Assembly (NCBI GenBank): GCA_036702975.1 | Contig: DATNPX010000036.1 | Coordinates: 1-38,186, forward strand | Origin: DATNPX01 sp036702975 | Lineage (GTDB): Bacteria; Cyanobacteriota; Vampirovibrionia; Obscuribacterales; Obscuribacteraceae | Direction of reading: 5' to 3' | Length of the DNA stretch: 38,186 nt | Shown: positions 17,481-25,730 of the stretch, piece by piece | Numbering within the stretch: the stretch's first letter is position 1 | How the letters are laid out: each line of letters opens with the position of its first letter | Notes under the pieces: generated by a model | The model's input: only the letters and a program-made list of their open reading frames with translations | Databases searched by the model: none | Told to the model about the DNA's origin: nothing | Made by a program: the position numbers and the translations under genes

Positions 17481-19733
17481 GTGGCGAAAACAGGTAAATC
17501 GCTTCATACGGTGCAAACCATTAGCTATGGAGATATTCTCGCGCAAATTTTGCTATGGCAAAAAGCTTTTCTCGTCGTACCGATATGGGGAGTAGTAGCG
17601 ATTCCGATAGCGGGCTTCCTCTGCCGCGCAATTGGTGGCATTGCACCGGAGCTTGGCTACGGATTTATGCTCTGTCTGTGCTTAAACTATTTCTTTGTAG
17701 ATTTGCTCAAGCGCAAAATCAGAATTGATGATGACTACATTTACTTCGGCTATAGAGCCGTTCCAATTCGCTCTTTAACAGGCATCGATGTCAACTACAA
17801 AAAGAACAAACTGCTACCAAGTTCACTGACGGTGCGCAGCGAGAACGGCAATGACTTGAAGTTGAGCATCGGAGGCATGTCTGAGAAAAATATCGCGTCG
17901 CTGCTAAAACACCTTGAGGTTAGAAACTCCAACCTCGTAACGGCGCCCGTGCTGAACACTCTTATAAAGTGCCGCCATTCGAAAAAGAAACTCGCACTGG
18001 AAACGGCGGATCGCCTGCAACTGCCATACAACTCTAAGCGCATTATCGGCGAATCCTTTGAAGTGTTCAAACACAGTGCCAGTCAGTGGATACGCGTCGG
18101 ACCCGTAATTACTCTAATCGTTTTCGGTCCGATGTGGATCGGATTCTTCTCGAACTTGTATGTTTCGTTGAATCCAAATAGTTGGCAGCAGCTCCAATCA
18201 ATTGGATTGCATCAATTCCTGCAGAAGTTCTTCGAGGCCGTCTCGCGTTGGATTGGCGTCGAATTTGGAAAAGCCGCAACAAATGCGGAAAATTTCTCGA
18301 ACAATCCGATCATGATGGCCATTACAGGCGGTGCCATACTAGCCTTCGTTATCTACTTCATGAGGATCATTCTGAGACCGAACCTCCTGGTCACAGATAA
18401 ACTTGGTATTCAACTTTTACTGCGGCTTGGAACCACAAACATTCCAATCAAAAAGATTGCCTGGTCGCAAATTCGGGCTGCCGCATTATTCAAACCTGGC
18501 GGCAATGCCGGTTCGCAATCCTGGAAAATCAGACTGACGAAAGCGGATGACAGAAAATTCGATATTGATCTATCGGCTCTGGCACACGATGACCGCACCT
18601 TACTTCTAAAACGCATGGAAAAGATGGTGCCTGATTGCCAGATCGACTACGAGCTATCGCAAGCAATGCGTCCGCATGCGGCTCACAGCTACACCGAGAT
18701 CTGGCTGCAATCGTTGACTCAAGCGCCTGAGCGGAAAACTCTAGAGCCACTCCAGCCGGGACAGACAATTTGCGACAATCGCTACGAAGTGCTGCGCAGC
18801 ATCGGCGTGGGTGGACAGGGTACCGCTTATCTGTGTAGGGACCTGTCAACGACTGCTCGTTCAACGATTGACAGCTCAAACACTGTAGTTTTAAAAGAGA
18901 CCATTATTCCTGTGTTTGGAGATGATAGTCTTCGTCGCAGATCGTTGGAAAGTGTCGAAAAGGAATCTCGTCTGCTCAAATCTCTCGACAGTCCCGGCAT
19001 TGTCAAACTGATCGACCACTTCATCGAGGATCATCGAGCCTACCTCGTTCTCGAGCATATTGACGGCAGCAGTTTGCGCGATGCAGTACAGAACAACGGA
19101 CCGATGACTGGTGAACAAACCCATGATCTGGCAGTGCAGATGTGCAACATTCTCAAGACGCTACATGCAAATGGCGTTGTTCACCGTGACTTTACTCCAG
19201 ACAATCTTATTCTGAACTCAAAAGGTCAATTAAAGCTAATCGACTTCAATGTGGCGCAACAGCTGCAGGGAGGTGCGACCGGCACCATAGTCGGGAAACA
19301 TGCGTACTTGCCGCCGGAACAATTCAGAGGAAAGGCTACGAGCCAGAGTGACCTGTACGCTTTTGGTGCCACCATGTTCTTCCTCTTAACGGGACGAGAT
19401 CCCGAGCCAATTTCGCAGTCGAAGCCGCGTGACGTAAATGCCGAGATTGATGCAAATCTGAATGCTATCGTCAAACGAGCCACCGCATTACAAGCCGGTC
19501 AGCGCTATCAATCCGCAGAGCAACTTGAAACTGATTTGCTGTTCGACGGACCGCTGTCAGAAACTGACACAGTCAAAAATGAGGATGAAGAGCCTACAAA
19601 ATCAAAGTCTAGACGACTCATTAAGGCAGAACCCGAGGTCTATGAAATTGCAGAAGGAACGAACGCGAGTGAAACTATAACCATGAGCACACTCAAGTCA
19701 CCAGAAAAAATAAAGGTAGTAGAACATGGTTGA
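17481..19733 (+). CDS. Membrane Ser/Thr kinase with HRDFTPDN catalytic loop
   Basis: About 750 residues from the GTG at 17481, chosen over the ATG at 17460 because GGAAGGAG lies nine bases before it and the longer form overlaps the previous gene. The N-terminal half has four hydrophobic segments in two pairs (LVVPIWGVVAIPIAGFL and following; ITLIVFGPMWIGF and MMAITGGAILAFVIYFM), each pair followed by a soluble beta-rich stretch. The kinase domain starts near residue 430: GVGGQGTAYLC, VVLKE lysine, HRDFTPDN, DFN in place of DFG, and YLPPEQF. The lysine normally at HRDxK is Thr. It overlaps the next gene by eight bases (ATGGTTGA), so translation is coupled. Confidence 0.88.
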   Translation: MAKTGKSLHTVQTISYGDILAQILLWQKAFLVVPIWGVVAIPIAGFLCRAIGGIAPELGYGFMLCLCLNYFFVDLLKRKIRIDDDYIYFGYRAVPIRSLTGIDVNYKKNKLLPSSLTVRSENGNDLKLSIGGMSEKNIASLLKHLEVRNSNLVTAPVLNTLIKCRHSKKKLALETADRLQLPYNSKRIIGESFEVFKHSASQWIRVGPVITLIVFGPMWIGFFSNLYVSLNPNSWQQLQSIGLHQFLQKFFEAVSRWIGVEFGKAATNAENFSNNPIMMAITGGAILAFVIYFMRIILRPNLLVTDKLGIQLLLRLGTTNIPIKKIAWSQIRAAALFKPGGNAGSQSWKIRLTKADDRKFDIDLSALAHDDRTLLLKRMEKMVPDCQIDYELSQAMRPHAAHSYTEIWLQSLTQAPERKTLEPLQPGQTICDNRYEVLRSIGVGGQGTAYLCRDLSTTARSTIDSSNTVVLKETIIPVFGDDSLRRRSLESVEKESRLLKSLDSPGIVKLIDHFIEDHRAYLVLEHIDGSSLRDAVQNNGPMTGEQTHDLAVQMCNILKTLHANGVVHRDFTPDNLILNSKGQLKLIDFNVAQQLQGGATGTIVGKHAYLPPEQFRGKATSQSDLYAFGATMFFLLTGRDPEPISQSKPRDVNAEIDANLNAIVKRATALQAGQRYQSAEQLETDLLFDGPLSETDTVKNEDEEPTKSKSRRLIKAEPEVYEIAEGTNASETITMSTLKSPEKIKVVEHG

Positions 19734-21150
19734 ACTGGTAGTCAGGTCACAGTGCAACAGTTCGTTGAGACGTCTGACGGATTTGACGCTCAATGTGACA
19801 TTTCCTATCTGGGGCGTTGTCGCACCAATCTTCACTATCGGTCTTTTAATCAGCGCAATCAGTAGTGCTCAATCCAACAATCCAGGAAAAGCCGTTGAAT
19901 ACCTGGCGTTCTGTGCAGTCTGTCTTTGTGTTGCAGTCGGCTCACTGCTTCTCAAACGAGCTTTGACGAAGGACTTCATGATCATTGATAAAGAGGGCGT
20001 TCGCTTACCTAAACTTCTCGGACGCAGCCTGGTACTCAATTCATATGTGCCATGGTCAAGTGTCCAGCGCATTGAAGCACTAGTGAACTCGGATCAACCG
20101 GTGAAATCGTACATTACGTTGAGACGAACAAAAGGCGGTCCCATTCGCATGTCGACTGAGGATATCGGACACGAATTCGTTGAGCAGTTCTTACTGGCTT
20201 CGAATATGTGGGTGCCCCAGCTCTGCGACGAGAGCCTTAATCAGCTGCAAAGTACTTTAAAAATAGGCACCACGGGCGAAGACCAGACTTACACAGAGTT
20301 ATGGGAAGAAGAGCTTGGCCGCCGCTTTTGCCCAACGTCATACATTCCTCTAGAAGTTGGCAAAGCACTGCGCAACAGCACACTGAAGGTCATGAGTCAT
20401 CTTGCATCGGGTGGATTGTCAGCGATTTATCTGTGTCAGTTGGATGGAAAAAAACTCGTTGTATTGAAAGAAGCGACAATTCCAGAAAGTGGCGCCGAAA
20501 ACATAAAAGAGAAGGCACGCGAGTTGTTTGAACGCGAAGCCAGCCTGCTTATGAAGTTGAACAATTCGAATATCGTGCATGTACTGGACTGTTTCACAGA
20601 AGGCGGTCGCAACTATCTATTGCTCGATTACGTGAACGGAGTGGACCTGCGCCAGCTCGTCAAGCAAAACGGTCCGCAGAGCGAAGCCAACGTGCTTGAT
20701 TGGGCGATCCAGATAGCCAACGCAGTTAAATATCTGCACGAACGCGAGCAGCCGATCATCCATCGAGATCTGACACCGGACAACCTCGTTCTCCGCAATG
20801 ATGGGCAGGTGATTATCGTAGATTTCGGCGCTGCAAACGAGCTAATTGGCAATGCGACAGGCACATTCGTCGGCAAACATTCCTTCATCGCGCCTGAGCA
20901 ATTTCGCGGAAAAGCCACCACCCAGAGTGACATTTACGCTTTCGGCTGCACACTTTTCTTCCTGTTGACCGGGGAAGAGCCAGAAGCACTGTCACCTTCG
21001 ATTCCAAAGGGTCACAATCCCGCCGTGTCTGATGAACTGTCGGAGTTGGTCGAGTCGTGCACTCAATCTGAAGTAAGCGACAGGTACCAGACAATTGCGC
21101 AGTTGCTGCCGGTATTGAGGCGTCTTGCTTCGCAAACAATGGTAGTTTGA
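19726..21150 (+). CDS. Membrane Ser/Thr kinase, paralogue of the preceding gene
   Basis: 474 residues. It has two membrane spans near the N terminus (PIWGVVAPIFTIGLLISAI and LAFCAVCLCVAVGSLLL) and a short soluble region aligning with the inner part of its neighbour. The kinase domain begins near residue 225: LASGGLSAIYLC, VVLKE, HRDLTPDN, a normal DFG, and FIAPEQF. Both paralogues share Thr at the HRDxK position and the sequence RGKATxQSD(I/L)YAFG, so they arose by duplication. This copy keeps DFG, so it is the better candidate for full activity. No terminator is seen after it. Confidence 0.88.
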   Translation: MVELVVRSQCNSSLRRLTDLTLNVTFPIWGVVAPIFTIGLLISAISSAQSNNPGKAVEYLAFCAVCLCVAVGSLLLKRALTKDFMIIDKEGVRLPKLLGRSLVLNSYVPWSSVQRIEALVNSDQPVKSYITLRRTKGGPIRMSTEDIGHEFVEQFLLASNMWVPQLCDESLNQLQSTLKIGTTGEDQTYTELWEEELGRRFCPTSYIPLEVGKALRNSTLKVMSHLASGGLSAIYLCQLDGKKLVVLKEATIPESGAENIKEKARELFEREASLLMKLNNSNIVHVLDCFTEGGRNYLLLDYVNGVDLRQLVKQNGPQSEANVLDWAIQIANAVKYLHEREQPIIHRDLTPDNLVLRNDGQVIIVDFGAANELIGNATGTFVGKHSFIAPEQFRGKATTQSDIYAFGCTLFFLLTGEEPEALSPSIPKGHNPAVSDELSELVESCTQSEVSDRYQTIAQLLPVLRRLASQTMVV

Positions 21151-21187
21151 CGTAAACCAATTGGACAGCAGCGTAATTGCACATCAA

Positions 21188-21300
21188 TGATCTTGCTAAA
21201 CGAAAACGTCAAATGAAGACCGTCAACAGCAAAGTCATCAGAGCCGTCAATAAAAGAGTCAGGACCGTCAACGTCAACATCAGACCGTCAATAGCAAACA
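21188..21300. repeat. Irregular CGTCAA-word repeats
   Basis: The word CGTCAA recurs seven times in about 100 bases, often within (G)ACCGTCAA[CT]AGC. The 320-bp gap between the kinase operon and the NAMPT-like gene holds this and the 10-bp repeats but no supported gene. The open frame across it encodes only repeat-derived residues. Confidence 0.6.
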
Positions 21301-21388
21301 ATACGGTTCTGCCTGTCAAAGCAGTCTGCATCTTTGCCTCTAGAGAGCTGCTGGAAAGCTCTGCAGGGATGAGAGATAATATCCATCC

Positions 21389-21452
21389 CAGTACAAACCA
21401 GACAAAACCAGTACAAACCAGTACAAACCAGTACTAACCGAGTACTAACCCA
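21389..21452. repeat. 10-bp tandem repeats (GTACAAACCA) upstream of the NAMPT-like gene
   Basis: Five to six 10-bp units: four near-identical GTACAAACCA copies (one degenerate) from 21391 to 21430, then two GTACTAACC variants. The 10-bp period puts each unit on the same helix face, about 25-80 bases before the TTG start. Confidence 0.85.
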
Positions 21453-21472
21453 GCACGAGGCTAAGCGGATAC

Positions 21473-22942
21473 TTGCAACCTATTTACCTGATTGACTTCT
21501 ACAAAGTCGGTCATATCGACCAATATCCCAGCGGCATCACACAAATCTGGTCGAACTGGACACCGCGCACCAGCCGGATAAAAGAGCAGAAAACGGTCGT
21601 GCACTTCGGTCTGCAATATTTCATCAAGAAAATTCTGATCGAGGTTTTCGCCAATGAATTTTTCCAAATTGAACTTAACGAAGTAATCAAACATTATTCG
21701 GCGGTGATGCAAGCCACACTGGGCTTACAGACACCGCGCACCGACCACATTGCAAATTTGCATCAACTTGGATATTTGCCCCTGGATATTTACTCAATTC
21801 CAGAGGGAAATTCGACACCGCTCAACTGTCCGTCGATCGTGCTTACCAACACGCATCCAGACTTTTTCTGGTTGCCAAACTATTTTGAAACTATGCTCTC
21901 GGCTTATTTGTGGAAGCCGTCTACATCAGCAACCACGGCGCAACGGTTCCGCGCATTGTTTGAAAAATACGCGCGGGAGTCTGGCGAGACAGATTTTTCT
22001 TTTATAGATTGGCAGGGGCACGACTTCTCAATGCGAGGAATGAGCGGCATTGAAGATGCGATTCTATCGGGAATGGGGCATCTAACATGCTTTTCAGGGA
22101 CAGATTCTCTTCCTGCCATTCTCGCTGCAAATCAATACTATAACGCGGGATTGAGCTGTGGGGGCTCGGTGCCGGCAACCGAGCACTCGGTGATGTGTGC
22201 AGGCGGACAGGACGGAGAATTCGAAACATTCAGACGCTTAATTGAGGACATCTATCCGTCCGGCATCGTCTCAATTGTGTCCGACACGTGGGATCTCTGG
22301 CAGGTACTGACAGACTACATTCCGCGTCTAAAAGAAACTATTTTAGCCCGCAATGGAAAAGTGGTAATCCGCCCCGATAGCGGAGTTCCGGATCTAATTA
22401 TTTGCGGAAACGAAACAGCTGAGGGGCCAGCTAGAAAGGGCGTGATTCAGCTGTTAGCGGAAGTCCTCGGCACCAAACCAGGCGGCGCTAATGGTGCTAC
22501 CAACGGTGCCGGTGGATTGCCATTGATTAACAACGGTGGCGCTATATACGGTGACGCAATTTCCTACGAGCGAGCAGAAAAGATTCTGCACGGCATTGTG
22601 GAAAAAGGCTTGAGCCCCTACAACATGGTCTTTGGAATAGGCTCATACACGTATGAATACGTCACTCGCGATACATACGGTTTTGCCATGAAAGCAACTG
22701 CTACGAGACAAAACGGTCAAGTAATTCCAATTTTCAAAAAACCTGTCACCGATACTGGTGGCAAATTCTCTCACAAAGGAATACCGGTTGTGACAGGCGA
22801 GTCAGGGAAATATGTCGTCAGCGAGCAATCGCTGCCCGAAGACCTGGATCGCTGCGCCTTCGAAAAGGTGTTCAGCAACGGAAAACTACTTGTAGACAAC
22901 TCGTTTTCGACCATAAGGAACCGCGTTCGTGCAAATCTATAA
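21473..22942 (+). CDS. nadV: Nicotinamide phosphoribosyltransferase-like (NAMPT/NadV family)
   Basis: 489 residues, the usual NAMPT length. The N terminus (LIDFYKVGHIDQYPSG) aligns with the start of the family, which supports the TTG start despite a distant GAGG. Further signatures are GHDFSMRGMSG (substrate-binding region), TEHSVMCAGG with the conserved His, VSDTWDLWQ, the RPDSGVPD ribose-phosphate site and FGIGSYTYEYVTRDT. The family makes nicotinamide mononucleotide from nicotinamide and PRPP. It overlaps the PRPP-synthetase-like gene by 14 bases, so the two are made together. In phage NARP1 systems the same two families rebuild NAD+ directly from ADP-ribose, and that alternative cannot be excluded by eye. 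Confidence 0.9.
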   Translation: MQPIYLIDFYKVGHIDQYPSGITQIWSNWTPRTSRIKEQKTVVHFGLQYFIKKILIEVFANEFFQIELNEVIKHYSAVMQATLGLQTPRTDHIANLHQLGYLPLDIYSIPEGNSTPLNCPSIVLTNTHPDFFWLPNYFETMLSAYLWKPSTSATTAQRFRALFEKYARESGETDFSFIDWQGHDFSMRGMSGIEDAILSGMGHLTCFSGTDSLPAILAANQYYNAGLSCGGSVPATEHSVMCAGGQDGEFETFRRLIEDIYPSGIVSIVSDTWDLWQVLTDYIPRLKETILARNGKVVIRPDSGVPDLIICGNETAEGPARKGVIQLLAEVLGTKPGGANGATNGAGGLPLINNGGAIYGDAISYERAEKILHGIVEKGLSPYNMVFGIGSYTYEYVTRDTYGFAMKATATRQNGQVIPIFKKPVTDTGGKFSHKGIPVVTGESGKYVVSEQSLPEDLDRCAFEKVFSNGKLLVDNSFSTIRNRVRANL

Positions 22943-23813
22943 TATCGAGCAAGGCGATAAGGCAAAGTATGATCTGATCCGCTTTCCTGGCGGTGAATTG
23001 CATGTCCGCATTCACGAACCGGTGATGGCAGAGGTCGAGAAAGCTGACTCGATCGCAGTTACGTCGCGCGTCAACAACTCAGATAAATTGATTGAAACGT
23101 TTTTGCTTTGTGATGCCGTTAGACAAGACACCGAAAGGCAAATTTCACTGATTTTGCCATACTTACCCTATGCGCGGGCCGATCGGCGTTTCAGCAGCGG
23201 CGATTGCTTCGGCATTGCGACTTTATCCAGGTTAGTCAATTCAGCCAACGTTAACGTTGTCACTTTAGATGCGCATTCGGCGCAAGGACTTCAATGTTTT
23301 CATCGCATTATGGATCTGCCGTCTGATCCGTTCATTGAAAAAGCCTATACGTTTTTCAGCGCAAACAAAACAGAACCCGTGACGCTACTATTTCCTGATA
23401 AAGGTGCCAGACAACGTTACGGCTCTATCAGCGATTCCTACGAGCACGTCCTTCACTGCAGTAAAGAAAGGGACTTGCTGACGGGAAAACTCAAGGGTTT
23501 TAAAGTACCGGAAGCTTCTGAATTTAAGACTAAGAAGGTTCTGCTTGTCGATGATATCTGTGATGGTGGTGGCACATTCAATGGCATAGGCCACAGCCTG
23601 GAAGAGTACGGTCTAAGTTTGGCGCTCTATGTCACGCACGGAATATTTTCGAAAGGTCTGGACGAATTGAGCAAGCACTTCGCGAGGATCTACACGACAG
23701 ACTCATTTAGCAAAACACCAGTTATTGCGGAGAATGTCGATAGCTCGATGCTGACAATTTTTCCAACACAAGAGTATTTTCTTGAGCGCATTCCAGCTCT
23801 GCAACGCACTTGA
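22929..23813 (+). CDS. Divergent ribose-phosphate pyrophosphokinase (Prs-like; possibly Adps-like)
   Basis: 294 residues, somewhat shorter than housekeeping Prs (about 315). Family marks are FPGGELHVRIHEP (in place of FSDGE), LPYLPYARADRRF (in place of PYFGYARQDRK), LDAHSAQGLQCF and the phosphoribosyl loop VLLVDDICDGGGTF near 200-213. Several positions differ from canonical Prs, in particular the DLHAxQIQGFF segment, so this is a specialised branch. The GTG start has AAGGA nine bases upstream and lies inside the 3' end of the NAMPT-like gene. It probably supplies PRPP, or a pyrophosphorylated ADP-ribose, to its partner. Its stop codon overlaps the ATG of the possible leader peptide. Confidence 0.87.
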   Translation: MQIYNIEQGDKAKYDLIRFPGGELHVRIHEPVMAEVEKADSIAVTSRVNNSDKLIETFLLCDAVRQDTERQISLILPYLPYARADRRFSSGDCFGIATLSRLVNSANVNVVTLDAHSAQGLQCFHRIMDLPSDPFIEKAYTFFSANKTEPVTLLFPDKGARQRYGSISDSYEHVLHCSKERDLLTGKLKGFKVPEASEFKTKKVLLVDDICDGGGTFNGIGHSLEEYGLSLALYVTHGIFSKGLDELSKHFARIYTTDSFSKTPVIAENVDSSMLTIFPTQEYFLERIPALQRT

Positions 23814-23857
23814 TGTTCGAATTCAGCGCCTGGTATCCATTTGGAATCCACCCGTGA
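23813..23857 (+). CDS. Possible TnaC-like leader peptide (MFEFSAWYPFGIHP)
   Basis: A 14-codon frame whose ATG overlaps the preceding stop (TGATG). It contains one Trp (residue 7) and ends in Pro directly before a UGA stop. E. coli TnaC, the tryptophan-sensing stalling peptide of the tryptophanase operon, also has a critical Trp and a terminal Pro before UGA. This frame lies about 170 bases before the tryptophanase-like gene, with a stable stem-loop between. The Trp-to-Pro spacing (7) is shorter than in E. coli (12), and short frames arise by chance, so this is a hypothesis. Confidence 0.35.
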   Translation: MFEFSAWYPFGIHP

Positions 23858-23918
23858 GCTGACTAAATAGGCCATTTGGATGATAGCGTCGAAGCTCGGG
23901 GCTGTTAATCTTAGTGCA

Positions 23919-23985
23919 TTAAAGACGCCCGCCCTAAGCATAATCCTCTTGAGGATTGGAATTTTGGAGCCAAGGGCGTCTTTAA
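23919..23985. other. 12-bp perfect inverted repeat enclosing an inner hairpin
   Basis: TTAAAGACGCCC and GGGCGTCTTTAA pair perfectly across a 43-base interval that itself holds AATCCTC/GAGGATT. It lies between the leader frame and the tryptophanase-like gene. It could be a terminator or attenuator (CTATTTTCCGTTTGTTT follows) or a very small MITE. Confidence 0.6.
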
Positions 23986-24028
23986 CTATTTTCCGTTTGT
24001 TTGTTCAGACTGTCTCAGAGGTTTGTAC

Positions 24029-25514
24029 GTGAAAACAATTATTGAGCCTTTTCGCACTAAGGTAGTTGAAGCAATTAAATTTACAACCAGAGGCGAGCGA
24101 GAAGAGATCCTCAAAAAAGGCAGGTTACAACCTCTTTCAGATCAAAGCCGAAGACGTGATGGTGGACTTTCTGACCGACAGCGGCACTTCAGCGATGTCG
24201 AGCGAACAATGGGCGGCCTTGATGCGCGGTGATGAATCATACGCCGGATGTTCGAGTTATTTCCGCTTCGAAAAATCCGTGCAGGAAATCTTCGGCTTTC
24301 CGATTGTCATTCCAGTGCATCAGGGCCGCGCGGCAGAGAGACTTCTTTTCGGTGAACTCGTGAAAGAAGGACACGTGGTGCCCAGCAACACCCATTTCGA
24401 CACTACAAGAGCGAATATAGAATTTCTAGACGGCGAAGCTGTCGACTTGCCCTGCCAGGAAGCAAAAGACTCGTGCTCGATGTTCCCATTCAAAGGAAAC
24501 ATGGATGTTCAGGGGCTGGAAGCACTTCTAGAATCTCGGGGCGAATCAATTCCTTTCATCATGATCACTGTCACCAACAATGCGGTGGGCGGACAGCCAG
24601 TGTCCATCGAAAATATCAGAGCCGTCAGTCGTCTTGCGCGGCAGTACGGTAAGCAACTCTTTATCGATGCGGCAAGGTTTTCCGAAAATGCCTATCTTGT
24701 GAAAAATCGGGAGCACTCTAACAAGGTTAAGACTATCGGCGACATTACACACGAGATGTTTTCACAGGCAGACGGCTGCCTGATGTCAGCCAAAAAAGAC
24801 GGACTGGCTAACATGGGTGGTTTCATTGCTCTGAGAAATGAAGAGCTGGCGAGTTCAGTCAGAAACAGGTTGATTATTACTGAAGGCTTTTCCACTTACG
24901 GTGGGCTGAACGGACGAGATCTGGAAACCATAGCCGTCGGCTTACACGAAGCCATGGACGAAGACTATCTCTGTTATCGACAGGCAGCGGCAAAATACTT
25001 AGCTAACGGCTTGATTGAGGCTGGAATTCCAGTGGTAGTACCATCCGGTATGCATGCCGTTTATATAGATGCCAAAAAAATGCTTCCACACATTGAGCCC
25101 AAGTTTCTGCCCGGGCAGCGACTGGTTTGCGAGTTATTCATTGAGTGCGGATTACGCTCGTGTGAAATAGGAACGGCGATGTTCGGACGCACCAGATCTG
25201 ATGGCAGTCAGGAAACAGCCAGACAGGAATTGGTGCGCTTAGCCCTGCCACGACGCGTTTATGGACAGAGCCATTACGACTATGTGATCGAAGCCTGCCA
25301 GCTTGTCCAGGAGCGTAGTCGGGAATTAGTAGGCATGACCATCGTCAGCGAACCGCCTTTACTCAGACACTTTACAGCAACATTCGCACCTATTGGTGTG
25401 CATGCAGATTTGGATCAGATGCGCGGTAAGGACCGATTAACTGAAGACCGAATAAATGAGAACCGAAAGGGCGAGAAGTGCATGCGCGAGCATTGCAAAC
25501 CTGGAGCGTTGTAA
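24029..25514 (+). CDS. tnaA: Tryptophanase-like beta-eliminating lyase, with an apparent frameshift near the N terminus
   Basis: About 494 residues when corrected. The GTG at 24029 (AGAGG seven bases upstream) opens a frame reading IIEPFRTKVVEAIKFTTRGE, the family's N terminus. It runs into a six-A tract (24113-24118), after which the family sequence KAGYNLFQIKAEDVMVDFLTDSGT continues in the +1 frame. One A too many explains the break. The PLP lysine motif is MSAKKDGLANMGGF, and TYGGLNGRD follows. At the position where tyrosine phenol-lyase has Arg (SMERG), this protein has Ile (SCEIG), as in tryptophanase, which favours Trp to indole, pyruvate and ammonia. The conceptual frame from 24066 lacks a credible N terminus. 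The frameshift may be a sequencing indel, a real mutation, or slippage. Confidence 0.82.
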
Positions 25515-25517
25515 GCC

Positions 25518-25547
25518 CGGATCATATCCGTGATTATTTTTTTACTG
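25518..25547 (+). terminator. Possible terminator after the tryptophanase-like gene
   Basis: CGGAT pairs with ATCCG around a 3-base loop just after the stop, and a run of seven T follows after a short TGATTA spacer. The stem is short. Confidence 0.4.
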
Positions 25548-25652
25548 TTCACTAGCGCTACGATATACTAATCGATCAACGGACGGCACCTTGGTGCGAT
25601 ACCGGGTGCCGCATTCGGGGTATTTCTGTTTGCCTTGCAGACTGCTAGTAAC

Positions 25653-25705
25653 CGCCCAGCCATGAATCCACCCAGCCATGAATCCGCCCAGCCATGAATC
25701 CGCCC
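25653..25705. repeat. 16-bp tandem repeat upstream of the acetyltransferase gene
   Basis: Three units of CGCCCAGCCATGAATC, the second with one change, plus a partial fourth, ending 26 bases before the gene start. Each unit contains an ATG, but none leads to a gene. Confidence 0.85.
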
Positions 25706-25730
25706 TGTAAAGGTTTTTGAAAGGGGAAAT

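Noticed and set aside
21177..21437. 86-residue frame in the repeat region before the NAMPT-like gene
   Set aside because: Most of its residues come from the CGTCAA and 10-bp repeats. It has no good start site or domain.
23880..24032. 50-codon frame ending in a TGA that overlaps the tryptophanase GTG
   Set aside because: It reads straight through both arms of the 12-bp inverted repeat, has no ribosome site, and shows no family resemblance. It is kept only as a possibility for translational coupling.
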